A stretch of 64,000 bases of DNA from an uncultured Clostridia bacterium (GTDB taxonomy: Bacteria > Bacillota > Clostridia > Oscillospirales > Ruminococcaceae), in the NCBI GenBank assembly GCA_947625375.1, contig CANQOC010000007.1, positions 1 through 64,000 on the forward strand. Direction: 5' to 3'. The notes under the pieces were generated by a model. That model saw nothing but the letters and a program-made list of their open reading frames with translations, was not told where the DNA came from and made no database searches. This document shows positions 34,401 through 42,311 of this stretch, in pieces. Both the position numbers and the translations under genes were made by a program. Position 1 is the stretch's first letter. Every line of letters begins with the position of its first letter.

Positions 34401-34441
34401 AGTGCCGCAAAGATGCAGGCGCATATGCGTTTCAGTGTCAT
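31439..34441 (-). CDS. Beta-propeller sensor with HD-GYP output domain
   Basis: 1000 residues. Signal peptide, then two-component-regulator-type propeller repeats (about 35-650; units such as DGYIWIGSYGGLIRYDG and GRLWIGTNDAGVF), a Y_Y_Y-like domain (about 660-745), one membrane helix (about 755-780) and a cytoplasmic HD-GYP domain (about 800-975). The HD site is LLHDIGKIGIPD. The second signature reads HHERIDGNGYN, so GYP is GYN, though SDRPYRKVL is kept. Such proteins sense an outside ligand and degrade cyclic di-GMP or a related nucleotide; activity with GYN is uncertain. AAGGGG precedes the ATG. Confidence 0.85.
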   Translation of the reverse strand: MTLKRICACIFAALIASQLLFTAVFASEAPRVVTLYNESNGLPTGEANEVIQTRDGYIWIGSYGGLIRYDGTSFRNFSIEGAIPSSSIRALHEDASGRLWIGTNDAGVFYMEGGEIVAVGGTADNGFLCIRDFDEGADGTIYVASNSGLAYISDGALVPMSGEHTTGGTVYSVSVDSRGRVWGALNAGVCVVTDGRTELCTYDSADFFDMTKNPVDGAAISTDNGIIPIYCCGRDTGGNIWLGSATNVLVKLSFASDSLDPADFEAEYFVTDGVSTHNSIKTAPDGGIIVCGNIGACVISPDGSTIGFSEEERAASLNSGCIDYEGSVWLASTAYGIIKYTRGYFCTPGKEVLSGISLNAVAKQGGYFCAATDSGLLAFDENWQPVTDAFTQLFDGVRVRCVLSDSKGRIWAASYATHDSVACYNPATGELETYNGLLSNSARTLYELSDGGIAVGTQEGLNIIRDGEISESYGADDGLTPASVLCTVETPDGAILVGSDGGGIYEIRDGEVINHGFDEGLEDGVVLRILPDGDGYFISAGSSLYYYDSDGFRKIDITKGAGSIFDFYSVGGSLWILQNNGIMKFDRDALLKGEEVIPREYGFEHGLSGSLNANTWNWVDPATGELYIATRSGVSVFGFEDVAEVMPKIIVNSLYVDGAELINPESAELPKDANRITIDFSALTYTGTTDIDMKYWLEGFDDSATVLTDDNTGRVSYTNLPGGEYTFNIVVYEPGNPDNSASCSISIVKEKKLYEHAGFVIATVILGLAAAAGIVALLASFKIKSMKRRQREYRSIVEQSLQTFARSIDAKDRYTNGHSLRVAEYSRELSKRVGLSAAEQENVYYIALLHDIGKIGIPDSVLNKPGKLTDEERQIIQNHPKIGGEILKEFTAIEGIADGAKYHHERIDGNGYNAGLKGDEIPLIARIIGVADTYDAMSSDRPYRKVLPSEHIVEELKRVSGTQLDPKIVPHMLAMIEEGLAPIDAGRQRTADDLGSHYHM

Positions 34442-34482
34442 AAATGATTCCCCTTTTGGCGATTTTAAGTGTGATTGCGGAT

Positions 34483-34854
34483 TCAGAGGGCGTTGTCGGC
34501 GATATAGCGCTTTAAGGCGTCGAAGCTCTCGTCCGAGATGTCGTGCTCAATCTTACAGGCGTCCTCGGCGGCGCGTTCGGGACTTACGCCGATGCTCTCG
34601 AAGAAGCGGGAAAGGACGCGGTGGCGCTCATATGTCCGCTCTGCGACATATTTCCCCTCGTCGGTGAGGGTGATATAACCGTCGCGGTCGACGAGGATAT
34701 ATCCGCCGTTTTTAAGGATTCCGACCGCGCGTGACACGCTCGGCTTTGAGTAACCCATCTCCTCGCAAACGTCGATAGAGCGCACTCCCGACAGCTTTTG
34801 AGACAAAACGAGGATTGTTTCGAGATACATCTCACCCGACTCCTGCAAGCTCAT
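34483..34854 (-). CDS. DtxR/MntR-family metal-dependent repressor
   Basis: 123 residues. N-terminal winged helix (SGEMYLETILVLSQ, SIDVCEEMGYSKPSVSRAV) and C-terminal metal-binding dimer domain (ERHRVLSRFFESIGVSPERAAEDACKIEHDIS in sense). The family represses iron or manganese uptake genes when metal is bound. No metal transporter is adjacent. AAGGAGGG precedes the ATG. Confidence 0.88.
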   Translation of the reverse strand: MSLQESGEMYLETILVLSQKLSGVRSIDVCEEMGYSKPSVSRAVGILKNGGYILVDRDGYITLTDEGKYVAERTYERHRVLSRFFESIGVSPERAAEDACKIEHDISDESFDALKRYIADNAL

Positions 34855-34979
34855 TAGAAGCCCTCCTTACAATTTTTCCGCTGTTACGGCATTGATACCG
34901 CTATTCTATCACACCCGTCGGGAAATTTCAAGCCTTTTCGAGTATTTTGGGGGAGGGAAAGTGCTCCGCCCGCCCTCGG

Positions 34980-35161
34980 ACATCTGTCTTTTAACATCTG
35001 CCTCTCTTACTCTGTCGGGAAGTGTCCGTCCTGCACGCATTTTTCACAGAATTTTAATTTGCCGCAAAAGGTTCTTCAATCAGAAATCGACCTTCTGTCC
35101 TCAATCCTCTAACCTCTGACTTCCAACATCTGACCTCTGTTTTCTGTCCTCTGCCAATCTG
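34980..35161 (+). repeat. Two heptamer arrays around a conserved core block
   Basis: Heptamers at 34980-35014 (ACATCTG, TCTTTTA, ACATCTG, CCTCTCT, TACTCTG) and 35092-35161 (CTTCTGT, CCTCTGA, CATCTGA, CCTCTGT, TTTCTGT and others). Between them lies TGTCGGGAAGTGTCC...GCACGCATT (35012-35042), matched at 42213-42242. The second array ends against a -35 box. No gene is supported in 34855-35254. Confidence 0.7.
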
Positions 35162-35163
35162 TC

Positions 35164-35192
35164 TTGACCTTTACATAAAAATATGTTATACT
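35164..35192 (+). promoter_or_regulatory. Promoter of the SGNH-like lipoprotein gene
   Basis: -35 TTGACC (35164-35169), 17-base spacer, -10 TATACT (35187-35192), immediately downstream of the heptamer array. Confidence 0.7.
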
Positions 35193-35254
35193 GATAAAAA
35201 GTCTCAAAAAGGTTCGCCGTTCGGCATTAAACGCGGATATTCGGGGTGATTTTG

Positions 35255-36505
35255 ATGAAGATTAAAAAGCTGGCTGCGGTCGCCGTCTGCGCGGCGGTTT
35301 TGTTCACTCTTGCGGGGTGCGGGAAAAAGCGCCCGAAAATCGAGCCGGTCGACGGCTGGTACGCGACATGGGCGGCGGCGTCCCTCGACAGCACCTATGA
35401 ACAGATTCCGATGAATCCCGGTCTGTCCGGCAATACCTGCCGTCAGCAGATTAAGACGTCAATCGGCGGCGAAAAAATCCGCCTCACGTTTTCAAACGAA
35501 TACGGCGATGGCGACCTCGTCCTCGAGGCGGTCCACCTTGCACGGCTCAAAAGTCCCGGAAGTCCGCAAATCGACCCCGAAAGCGACATTTCGGTGACGT
35601 TCGGCGGGTCGGTCAGTGTGACGGTTCCGGCGGGGAAAACGGTCACCTCGGACGAGGCCGTCTTTAAATTCGACCCGCTCGACTATCTCGCCGTGACCGT
35701 GAAGTTCGGCGACGTCCCCGAGCGCCCGACCTGTCACCGCGAGGCCGGCTGCACCTCCTGGATTGTCGAGGGGGACTGTGTCTCGGACGAGAATTTCGAC
35801 TCGATGGAGCTTATGTCGAGCTGGTACGGACTCTGCCGCGCCGACGCCTGGGCGCCCGCCGGCACCGAGACGCTCGTCTGTTTCGGAGACGGCATCACCG
35901 ACGGCCTGAGAGCGACATATAACGCCTTTGACGGCTGGCCGGAGAAGCTCTCCGAAATTCTTCAGTCAAACGACATGACGAAGCACATTTCGGTCGTCAA
36001 CACCGGAATTGCCGGAAACGCGCTTTCGGGCGGGACCGGGCCGTCGGCCGTCGACCGCTTTGAGCGCGACGTCCTCGATATCCCCGGAATACACGGGGTG
36101 ATTCTTCTGATTGGAACGAACGACATTCCGAGCGCGCAGTACGACACCTCGGCCGAGATTGCCGAAAAATATAAAGAGATGATTTCGAGGTGCCATGAGC
36201 GCGGGATTTCAATCTACTGCGGGACGCTTATCCCGTTCGGCAGCAACCAGACCTACTACTCCGAGCTGCACGAGAAAATCCGCCTCGGCGTCAACGCGCT
36301 GATTGCCGCCGGCGGACTCGAATTCGACGGATATATCGACTTCGCCGAGGTCCTCTGCCGCGAGGAAAACCCCGCGGTCATTCAGACGAGATACGACAGC
36401 GGCGACGGCCTTGTCCCCAACGCCTCCGGCTATGAAGTCATGGCGAAGGCCGCCGCGGAGGTTATCCGCGGGAAGGTCGAGGAGGAGTCGCAGGGCGGGA
36501 AGTGA
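35255..36505 (+). CDS. SGNH-like lipoprotein lacking catalytic Ser and His
   Basis: 416 residues. Lipobox LAGC. A beta-rich N-terminal part (about 30-190) and a GDSL/SGNH-type domain (about 200-410). Block I reads CFGDGITDG, so the nucleophile Ser is Gly213. Block II NTGIAGN and block III GTNDIP are kept. Block V reads DGLVPN where DGLHPN is expected, so the His is Val387. Hydrolysis by the usual triad is not possible. A cell-surface binding role is plausible (inference). The ATG at 35255 follows GGGGTGA. Confidence 0.8.
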   Translation: MKIKKLAAVAVCAAVLFTLAGCGKKRPKIEPVDGWYATWAAASLDSTYEQIPMNPGLSGNTCRQQIKTSIGGEKIRLTFSNEYGDGDLVLEAVHLARLKSPGSPQIDPESDISVTFGGSVSVTVPAGKTVTSDEAVFKFDPLDYLAVTVKFGDVPERPTCHREAGCTSWIVEGDCVSDENFDSMELMSSWYGLCRADAWAPAGTETLVCFGDGITDGLRATYNAFDGWPEKLSEILQSNDMTKHISVVNTGIAGNALSGGTGPSAVDRFERDVLDIPGIHGVILLIGTNDIPSAQYDTSAEIAEKYKEMISRCHERGISIYCGTLIPFGSNQTYYSELHEKIRLGVNALIAAGGLEFDGYIDFAEVLCREENPAVIQTRYDSGDGLVPNASGYEVMAKAAAEVIRGKVEEESQGGK

Positions 36506-36534
36506 CGGCTCGGCGGACTTCAACGCAACATAAA

Positions 36535-36570
36535 AAGGAAAACTCCTTTCGGGGTTTTCCTTATTTTTAT
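36535..36570 (+). terminator. Terminator of the SGNH-like gene
   Basis: Stem AAGGAAAACTCC / GGGGTTTTCCTT with a four-base loop, followed by ATTTTTATT. Confidence 0.85.
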
Positions 36571-36625
36571 TGGGACTGTGCCGTCATTATTGTTCCGCGC
36601 CCGGCGGCGGTGTGAATCGTCGTCC

Positions 36626-37498
36626 TCAGTTCACCTCGACGAGCTCATAGTCGAGCGAGCCGATGCCGAGAGCGGCGGCGGCGTCGACGGTGTGGGCACC
36701 GTTGCGGGACTCGATGCGCTCTAAAAGGTGACCCTGTCCGGGGTCGTCCTTAGCGGCATAGACGAGGTCGAGGCACGCCCTGTCGATTGCGACCGGGTCG
36801 AGCGACACAAGGATTCCGATGTCGCGCATACAAGGGTCCTCGGCGACGTCGCAGCAGTCGCAGTCGACCGACATGTTCGCCATGACGTTGACGTATGCAA
36901 TCCTGCCGCCGAAAAAGTCAACGACCGACGAGGCGGCGTCCGCCATCGACTCCAAAAACGCGTCGTGAGGCGCGGCCCAGATGTTGTGCTCGGTGTCGCC
37001 CGAGCCGTGGATATAAGCCTTGCCGAAGCTCGACGCAACGCCGATTGAAAGCTGTTTCAGGGCGCCTCCGAAGCCGCCCATCGGGTGCCCCTTGAAGTGC
37101 GAAAGCACAAGCATCGAGTCATAATTCCTGAGATTTTTACCGACAAAATTCTTCTTGATGACCTTTCCCTTCGGGATTTCGAGGACGAGGTCGGGCCCCT
37201 CGGCATCCATAAGGTCAAAGTCGAAATAATCATTCCAGCCGTGCCGCTTTATCGCCTTAAGGTGCTTTTTGGTGGTATTTCGCTCGCCGTCATAAGCGGT
37301 GTTGCACTCGACGACGGTTCCGCCGACATAGTCGACGACAGGCTTCCAGAACGGCGGTCTCAAAAAATTCTGATTCCCGACTTCGCCCGAGTGAACCTTA
37401 ACAGCGACCTTGCCCTCTAATTTTGTGTCAAGAAGCTTATACATCTTAAGCACAGCCTCCGGACTGATTTCTCTTGTAAAATAGACCCTTGAACCCAT
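36626..37498 (-). CDS. DUF362 domain protein
   Basis: 290 residues. VAVKVHSGEVGNQNFLRP, LVLSHFKGHPMGGFGGALKQLSIGV-type and DPVAIDRACLDL motifs mark DUF362, often found as an iron-sulfur-linked protein in anaerobes. CDCCDVAEDPC supplies clustered cysteines for a possible Fe-S or metal site, though no full ferredoxin motif is present. Function unknown. Confidence 0.82.
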   Translation of the reverse strand: MGSRVYFTREISPEAVLKMYKLLDTKLEGKVAVKVHSGEVGNQNFLRPPFWKPVVDYVGGTVVECNTAYDGERNTTKKHLKAIKRHGWNDYFDFDLMDAEGPDLVLEIPKGKVIKKNFVGKNLRNYDSMLVLSHFKGHPMGGFGGALKQLSIGVASSFGKAYIHGSGDTEHNIWAAPHDAFLESMADAASSVVDFFGGRIAYVNVMANMSVDCDCCDVAEDPCMRDIGILVSLDPVAIDRACLDLVYAAKDDPGQGHLLERIESRNGAHTVDAAAALGIGSLDYELVEVN

Positions 37499-37525
37499 AG
37501 GTGTACCTCCTCTTCCGCGCCCGCG

Positions 37526-37999
37526 CTATACGCAGATATCGGCGTATTTAAACGGGACAAGCTTTCCTAAATCTTCCGGCGAGACCTCGACCTGATGGCC
37601 GATTTTCCCGGCGCTGAACAAGACGGTGTCGAAAAGCGAAGCCGTTTCGTCGACGACGGTCACAAACTGTTTTTTCATGCCGATTGGCGAACAGCCGCCG
37701 TGGATATATCCGGTCAGCGGGAGAAGCTCCTTCGATTTTATCATCGCGACGCTCTTCTCGCCGACGGCCTTCGCCGCCTTTTTCAAGTCGAGCTCGGCCT
37801 CTACCGGCACCATAAAGACGCAGTATTCGCCGCTCGCCGACCGCGTCACAAGCGTCTTGAAGACGCGGTCGGGGTCTTCCCCGAGCTCTTTTGCGACCTC
37901 GGCTCCGCTAAGCGCGCCGCCGTCATAGCTGTAGCTTCGGTATTCGATACCGTGCTGCTCAAGCAGGCGCATTACGTTTGTTTTTTCGGACCTGTTCAC
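37526..37999 (-). CDS. ybaK: YbaK/EbsC-type aminoacyl-tRNA deacylase
   Basis: 157 residues. Conserved YbaK blocks are DPDRVFKTLV, VPVEAELDLKKAAKAVGEKS and GYIHGGCSPIGMKKQ. These enzymes hydrolyse mischarged Cys-tRNA(Pro). The GTG at 37999 follows GGGGTGAG; a longer frame to 38044 would start inside the promoter. Confidence 0.9.
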   Translation of the reverse strand: MNRSEKTNVMRLLEQHGIEYRSYSYDGGALSGAEVAKELGEDPDRVFKTLVTRSASGEYCVFMVPVEAELDLKKAAKAVGEKSVAMIKSKELLPLTGYIHGGCSPIGMKKQFVTVVDETASLFDTVLFSAGKIGHQVEVSPEDLGKLVPFKYADICV

Positions 38000-38015
38000 T
38001 GCCTCACCCCTTCTG

Positions 38016-38044
38016 AGTATAGCACAACGGAAGGGATGTGTCAA
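38016..38044 (-). promoter_or_regulatory. Promoter of ybaK
   Basis: Minus strand -35 TTGACA (38039-38044), 17-base spacer, -10 TATACT (38016-38021). A heptamer array begins at 38046, directly upstream. Confidence 0.78.
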
Positions 38045-38045
38045 C

Positions 38046-38122
38046 GCTGACAGAAGACAGAAGTGAGAAGACAGAAGTCGGAAGATGGAAGATGGAGGAT
38101 AGAGGTTGGAAGATAGAGGTAT
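38046..38122 (-). repeat. Degenerate heptamer array abutting ybaK promoter
   Basis: Eleven 7-base units on the plus strand: GCTGACA, GAAGACA, GAAGTGA, GAAGACA, GAAGTCG, GAAGATG (twice), GAGGATA, GAGGTTG, GAAGATA, GAGGTAT. It is the cleanest array in the window. Confidence 0.85.
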
Positions 38123-38366
38123 AAGGGATCTTGCGAGCGTTAAGAAAATTTGCAGCAGCGTCCTGCCTTGCTATAAGGAATTCGCTGCGCTCATGCTATT
38201 TTTAGACTCCTACCCCCTACCCCCTCTCACATGGGAGGGGGTCATGTTGCTAAAACTTTTGATATCCGCCTGACGGCGGGGGAAATTTGTGCGGAGTCAT
38301 ACTTCGCTAAATGCGTGCACTTTATGTCGGACGTTAAATGTATCATCTTTGCTGTTTCAATGCTTA

Positions 38367-38506
38367 TTTTCTTCCACACCCCCTGCCCCCTCTCCCTCGG
38401 GGAGAGAGAGGGGGTTCCACCCCACACCCGGCCGTTCACGTTCGTGAACGGCGCGACCACTCCCCTCGAGGGGAGTGGTACTTGGCAAGGAGGACACTCT
38501 TGCAGG
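38367..38506 (-). repeat. Mosaic repeat block B, copy 2
   Basis: Inverted relative to 23759-23898. Carries CACTCCCCTCGAGGGGAGTG intact. Confidence 0.88.
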
Positions 38507-38913
38507 TATATTAAAAGCATGAGCAGCGTCCGACCTTGTAAAAGGTATTCGCTTCGCTCATGCTATTTTTAGACTCCTATCCCCTGTCCCCCTCCCACAT
38601 GGGAGGGGGTTCGTTGCCAAGGTTTAGAATGCCGCCGGCGGGGGAATCTGCGCAGTGCAACACGTCTCTAAAAAGGTGTCAGCCTGCGGCGGGAAAATTG
38701 TGACGACTCCGCGCGTTGCTAAAAAGGAATTCGCTTCGCTCATGCTATCTATAGACTCCCTCCCCCTTCCCCCTCCCACATGGGAGGGGGCGCGGTACTA
38801 CTACTCTGCTGTGCCGCCTGACGGCGGGGCAAATTTGTACGGCGTCATGCTTTGCATATGTCCGCTTTGCGGCGGGCGGCGAAACGGGACACCTTTGACG
38901 GTTTCCCCGTTTT

Positions 38914-39052
38914 TTCCTTCCACACCCCCTGCCCCCTCTCCCTTGGGGAGAGAGAGGGGGTTCCACCCCACACCCGGCCGTTCACGTTCGTGAACGGCGC
39001 GACCGCTCCCCTCAAGGGGAGTGGTACTTGGCAAAGAGGACACTTTGGCAGG
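38914..39052 (-). repeat. Mosaic repeat block B, copy 3
   Basis: Same orientation as copy 2. The central palindrome has drifted to GCTCCCCTCAAGGGGAGTG. Confidence 0.88.
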
Positions 39053-39325
39053 TATATTAAAAGCATGAGCGGCATCCGCCCTTGCTAAAAGGAATTCGCT
39101 TCGCTCATACTATCATTAAGACTCCCTCCCCTACCCCCTCCCACATGGGAGGGGGTATGCATAGCTAAAGCTTTGAACGCCGCCTGACGGCGGGGGAAAG
39201 TATGTGAAGGCACGATGCGTCGCTAATAAGGAGTCCGCCTTGCGGCGGACGGCTTATCGCGTCACCTTAGCGGTGACGTGATTACGCCATATCCCCCTCC
39301 CCTGCCCCTCCCCGACGGGGAGGGG

Positions 39326-39462
39326 GGTCGCATCGCTCCGGCTTCAGCTCCTATGAGGGCGCAGCCGCGGCAGCCGTAGGCTGCCGAAACGAAAGGAGCA
39401 GGAAAACCGCTTGCGGGTTTTTCTGCTCCATTTCGTTTGCGCGCTTCGCGCGCCGGCTGCGT
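39326..39462 (-). repeat. Mosaic repeat block A, copy 2
   Basis: Inverted relative to 23518-23653. The long hairpin (39388-39439) keeps its outer arms but has a changed loop (CCGCTTGCGGG) and one mismatch. Confidence 0.85.
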
Positions 39463-39911
39463 GCATAAGCTTGTTTTATAGCTGTTCACGCTTCGCAATC
39501 GTGAACGATTGATTGCTCGCGTTCACAGATAAAACAAGCGTATGCTCCTATGGCGTGCAACGCCGCACTGCCGAAATAAGGTATTCGCTGCGCGAATGCT
39601 ATCTATAGACTCCTCCCCCCTGTCCCCCTTTCCACATGGAAAGGGGGAACGCATAACTAAGGCTGGGAGAGTCGCCTGACGGCGAGAGAATTGCCGTCAC
39701 CTTACCCCAAAATACCCCAAAAAAGCGAAATAAGAGAACTATTGCTCTCTTACTCCGCCATTTACTTGGAACATTATATTAGGAAGATGTCAATCATGAG
39801 GGCAGTCGCTTTGCTGTCCTGTATAGTATTATACACATTTGCCGCGATTTGTAAAGGGTAAAAATAGATGAAAATATATCAATTCAACCCGCGATGACCG
39901 AAAAGTTGCAC

Positions 39912-39950
39912 AAAAATCCCGCCGCGGCGCTGTGCAAGGTCACGGCGGGA
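39912..39950 (-). terminator. Terminator of the PEP carboxykinase gene
   Basis: Stem TCCCGCCG (39917-39924) / CGGCGGGA (39943-39950), followed on the minus strand by TTTTTGTG. Confidence 0.8.
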
Positions 39951-39957
39951 GATGTCA

Positions 39958-41745
39958 TCAGGCGAGTCTTGCCTTAAGGGCGGCGAGCTCGTCGCTCATT
40001 TCCTTGGGAAGCTTTTCGCCGAACTTGGCATAGAATTCCTCGATGCCCTTGGCCTCTTCTTTCCAAAGCTCCTTGTCGACCGAGAGAAGTCCGGCGACGG
40101 TCTCGGTGGTGATTCCTTCAAGACCCTCGACGTTGATGTCCTCCGGCTTCGGCTCATATCCGATCGGAGTCTCGACGGCGTCGACGGTTCCCTCGCAGCG
40201 GTCGATTATCCAGTCGAGGACGCGCATGTTGTCGCCGTAGCCGGGCCAGATGAAGTCGCCGTTGTCGTCGGTGCGGAACCAGTTTACGTTGAATATCTTG
40301 GGCGCCTTGTCGCCGAGAATCTTGCCCATTTCAAGCCAATGTGCCCAATAGTCGCCCATGTGGTATCCGCAGAACGGGAGCATCGCCATCGGGTCGCGGC
40401 GGACAACTCCGACCGCGCCTGTCGCGGCGGCGGTGGTCTCAGAGGCCATTATCGAGCCGACGAAAGTGCCGTGCTGCCAGTTGAAGGACTGATATACCAG
40501 CGGAGCGGTCTTTGCGCGTCTTCCGCCGAAGATGATTGCCGAAATCGGTACGCCCTTCGGGTTGTTGAACTCGGGAGAGATGCAGGGGCAGTTTTCGGCG
40601 GGCGCGGTGAAGCGGGAGTTGGGGTGAGCAAGCTTGTTTCCGGCGGCGACGTATTCGGGGCCGTTGACCTTCTCGCCCTTCCACTCGGTCGCGTTGACCG
40701 GCGGGTTCTTGTCGAGCTTCTCCCACCAAACCGTCATGTCGTCGTTGTTGATGGCGACGTTGGTGAAGATGGTGTTTTTCCTCGTCGAAGCGAGCGCGTT
40801 GAAGTTTGACTTTTCATTGGTGCCGGGGGCGACTCCGAAGAAGCCGTTCTCGGGGTTGATGGCGTAAAGTCTTCCGTCCTCGCCCGGCTTCAGCCAAGCG
40901 ATATCGTCGCCGACGGTCCAGACCTTATATCCCCTCTTGGTGTATCCCTCCGGGGGAATGAGCATTGCGAGGTTGGTCTTTCCGCAGGCGGACGGGAACG
41001 CGGCGGTGACGTATTTAATCTCGCCGTTCGGCTTCTGAATTCCGAGGATAAGCATATGCTCGGCCATCCAGCCTTCGTTCTTACCCTGATACGACGCGAT
41101 TCTGAGCGCGAAGCACTTCTTTCCGAGGAGGACGTTTCCGCCGTATGCCGAGTTAATCGACCAGATGGTGTTGTCCTCGGGGAACTGTACGATATAGCGC
41201 TTTTCGGGGTCGACGTCGGCCTTGGAGTGAAGTCCGCGGACAAAGTCGTCCGACTCGTCGCCGAGGTTCTTGAACGCGTCGGCGCCCATGCGGGTCATAA
41301 TCGCCATATTGAGGACGACATAAATCGAGTCGGTGACCTCGACTCCGACCTTGGCGAGAGGCGAGCCGATGGGTCCCATCGAATAGGGGATAATGTACAT
41401 CGTTCTGCCCTTCATGACGCCGTCATACATCGGGGTGAGCTTGGCATACATTTCCTTGGGGTCGCACCAGTTGTTGGTCGGACCGGCGTCCTCTTTTTTG
41501 CGCGAGCAGATAAAGGTTCTGTCCTCGACTCTTGCGACGTCGTTCGGCAGAGTGCGGTGATAGAGGCAGCCGGGGAGCTTTTCCTCGTTAAGCTTAATCA
41601 TCTCGCCGGTCGAAACGGCCTCGTCGCGAAGTCCGTCAAGCTGTGCTTTCGAGCCGTCAATCCAGACGACTTTATCGGGCTTACAGAGGGCTATCATTTC
41701 GTCGACCCACTTGTTGACATTGGGATTCTTCGTCAAAGTTGCCAT
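39958..41745 (-). CDS. pckG: Phosphoenolpyruvate carboxykinase, GTP-type
   Basis: 595 residues, the length of the GTP-dependent class (the ATP class is about 530 and different). The P-loop is AAFPSACGKTNLAM with the active Cys, and GPTNNWCDP, NPENGFFGVAPGT and NWFRTDDNGDFIWPGYGDN-type blocks are kept. It interconverts oxaloacetate and PEP with GTP/GDP. In fermenting anaerobes it often runs toward oxaloacetate for succinate formation. It is transcribed alone with its own terminator. Confidence 0.95.
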   Translation of the reverse strand: MATLTKNPNVNKWVDEMIALCKPDKVVWIDGSKAQLDGLRDEAVSTGEMIKLNEEKLPGCLYHRTLPNDVARVEDRTFICSRKKEDAGPTNNWCDPKEMYAKLTPMYDGVMKGRTMYIIPYSMGPIGSPLAKVGVEVTDSIYVVLNMAIMTRMGADAFKNLGDESDDFVRGLHSKADVDPEKRYIVQFPEDNTIWSINSAYGGNVLLGKKCFALRIASYQGKNEGWMAEHMLILGIQKPNGEIKYVTAAFPSACGKTNLAMLIPPEGYTKRGYKVWTVGDDIAWLKPGEDGRLYAINPENGFFGVAPGTNEKSNFNALASTRKNTIFTNVAINNDDMTVWWEKLDKNPPVNATEWKGEKVNGPEYVAAGNKLAHPNSRFTAPAENCPCISPEFNNPKGVPISAIIFGGRRAKTAPLVYQSFNWQHGTFVGSIMASETTAAATGAVGVVRRDPMAMLPFCGYHMGDYWAHWLEMGKILGDKAPKIFNVNWFRTDDNGDFIWPGYGDNMRVLDWIIDRCEGTVDAVETPIGYEPKPEDINVEGLEGITTETVAGLLSVDKELWKEEAKGIEEFYAKFGEKLPKEMSDELAALKARLA

Positions 41746-41964
41746 AAAAATACTCTCCTTTTTATATAATATGCTTTAATAAACACCAATCGGAAAGCGG
41801 AAATTGACCTTTTGAATTTAATCCAACTTTCCTCGAATACTATTTTATTCCGTGTATGTCAAGATGTCAAGTGGTGAATAATAAATTTCACACAAATTTC
41901 AGCCTGACTTCGCAAATACTGAAAATTGACGGCTATAATGTCAAAAAGAATTGGAGGCTTTGTC

Positions 41965-42174
41965 ATGAAATATCTCATAAAGGACACGACCCGCGAGGAG
42001 CGGGAGTGGATTGTAAGAAACGGTCTCGGCTGCGACGCGAACGAATGTGAGAGCTGTTCCGCCTGCGGACTCTACGGCGCCGGGAACATGCTCGAGCTCT
42101 ACGGTCCGTATATCGAGGGACTTAAAGAGCTGAGCGAAATCAACGCCGATTTCCGCGGTGGCGTTGTAAAGTAA
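41965..42174 (+). CDS. Small four-cysteine protein
   Basis: 69 residues: a helical N-terminus with EEREWIVRNGLG, then CDANECESCSACG with four cysteines in 12 residues, suggesting a metal site, then GPYIEGLKELSEIN. TTGGAGG is ideally placed before the ATG at 41965. Function unknown. It lies between pckG and the pyr operon. Confidence 0.65.
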   Translation: MKYLIKDTTREEREWIVRNGLGCDANECESCSACGLYGAGNMLELYGPYIEGLKELSEINADFRGGVVK

Positions 42175-42191
42175 CCGCCCGTCTTCCGGCA

Positions 42192-42311
42192 GCTGACTTC
42201 TGATTTCTGACTTCTGTCGGAAGTGTCCATTCCGCACGCATTATTAAAAACGTCGCCGATAGGCGACACATCTAAATTCTGACATCTGACTTCTCATTTC
42301 TGTATTCTGTC
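42192..42311 (+). repeat. Two heptamer arrays around a conserved core block
   Basis: Units GCTGACT, TCTGATT, TCTGACT, TCTGTCG (42192-42219), then the core CGGAAGTGTCC...GCACGCATT shared with 35012-35042, then TTCTGAC, ATCTGAC, TTCTCAT, TTCTGTA, TTCTGTC (42277-42311). The last unit touches the -35 box of the pyr promoter. Confidence 0.75.

Larger units (their letters stand above)
38130..39690. repeat. Mosaic of palindromic intergenic repeats, site 2
   Basis: About 1.5 kb without a credible gene. It contains block B twice (38367-38506, 38914-39052) and block A once (39326-39462). It also has CCCTCCCACATGGGAGGG palindromes near 38220, 38590, 38770 and 39135 with decayed ones near 39305 and 39620. 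CGCCTGACGGCG recurs near 38267, 38816, 39182 and 39670, and GAATTCGCTTCGCTCAT-type segments near 38545, 38725 and 39090. A long inverted repeat pairs 39463-39480 with 39528-39545. The small frames across it follow the repeats and are not genes. Confidence 0.85.

Noticed and set aside
38231..39498. Short reading frames of 70-113 codons
   Set aside because: Repeats of the same blocks yield near-identical peptides in several frames (for example PSLSPRERGQGVWK), a sign of translated repeats, not genes.
38130..39690. CRISPR array
   Set aside because: The recurrent blocks are palindromic, of mixed length and order, without regular spacers and with no cas genes nearby.
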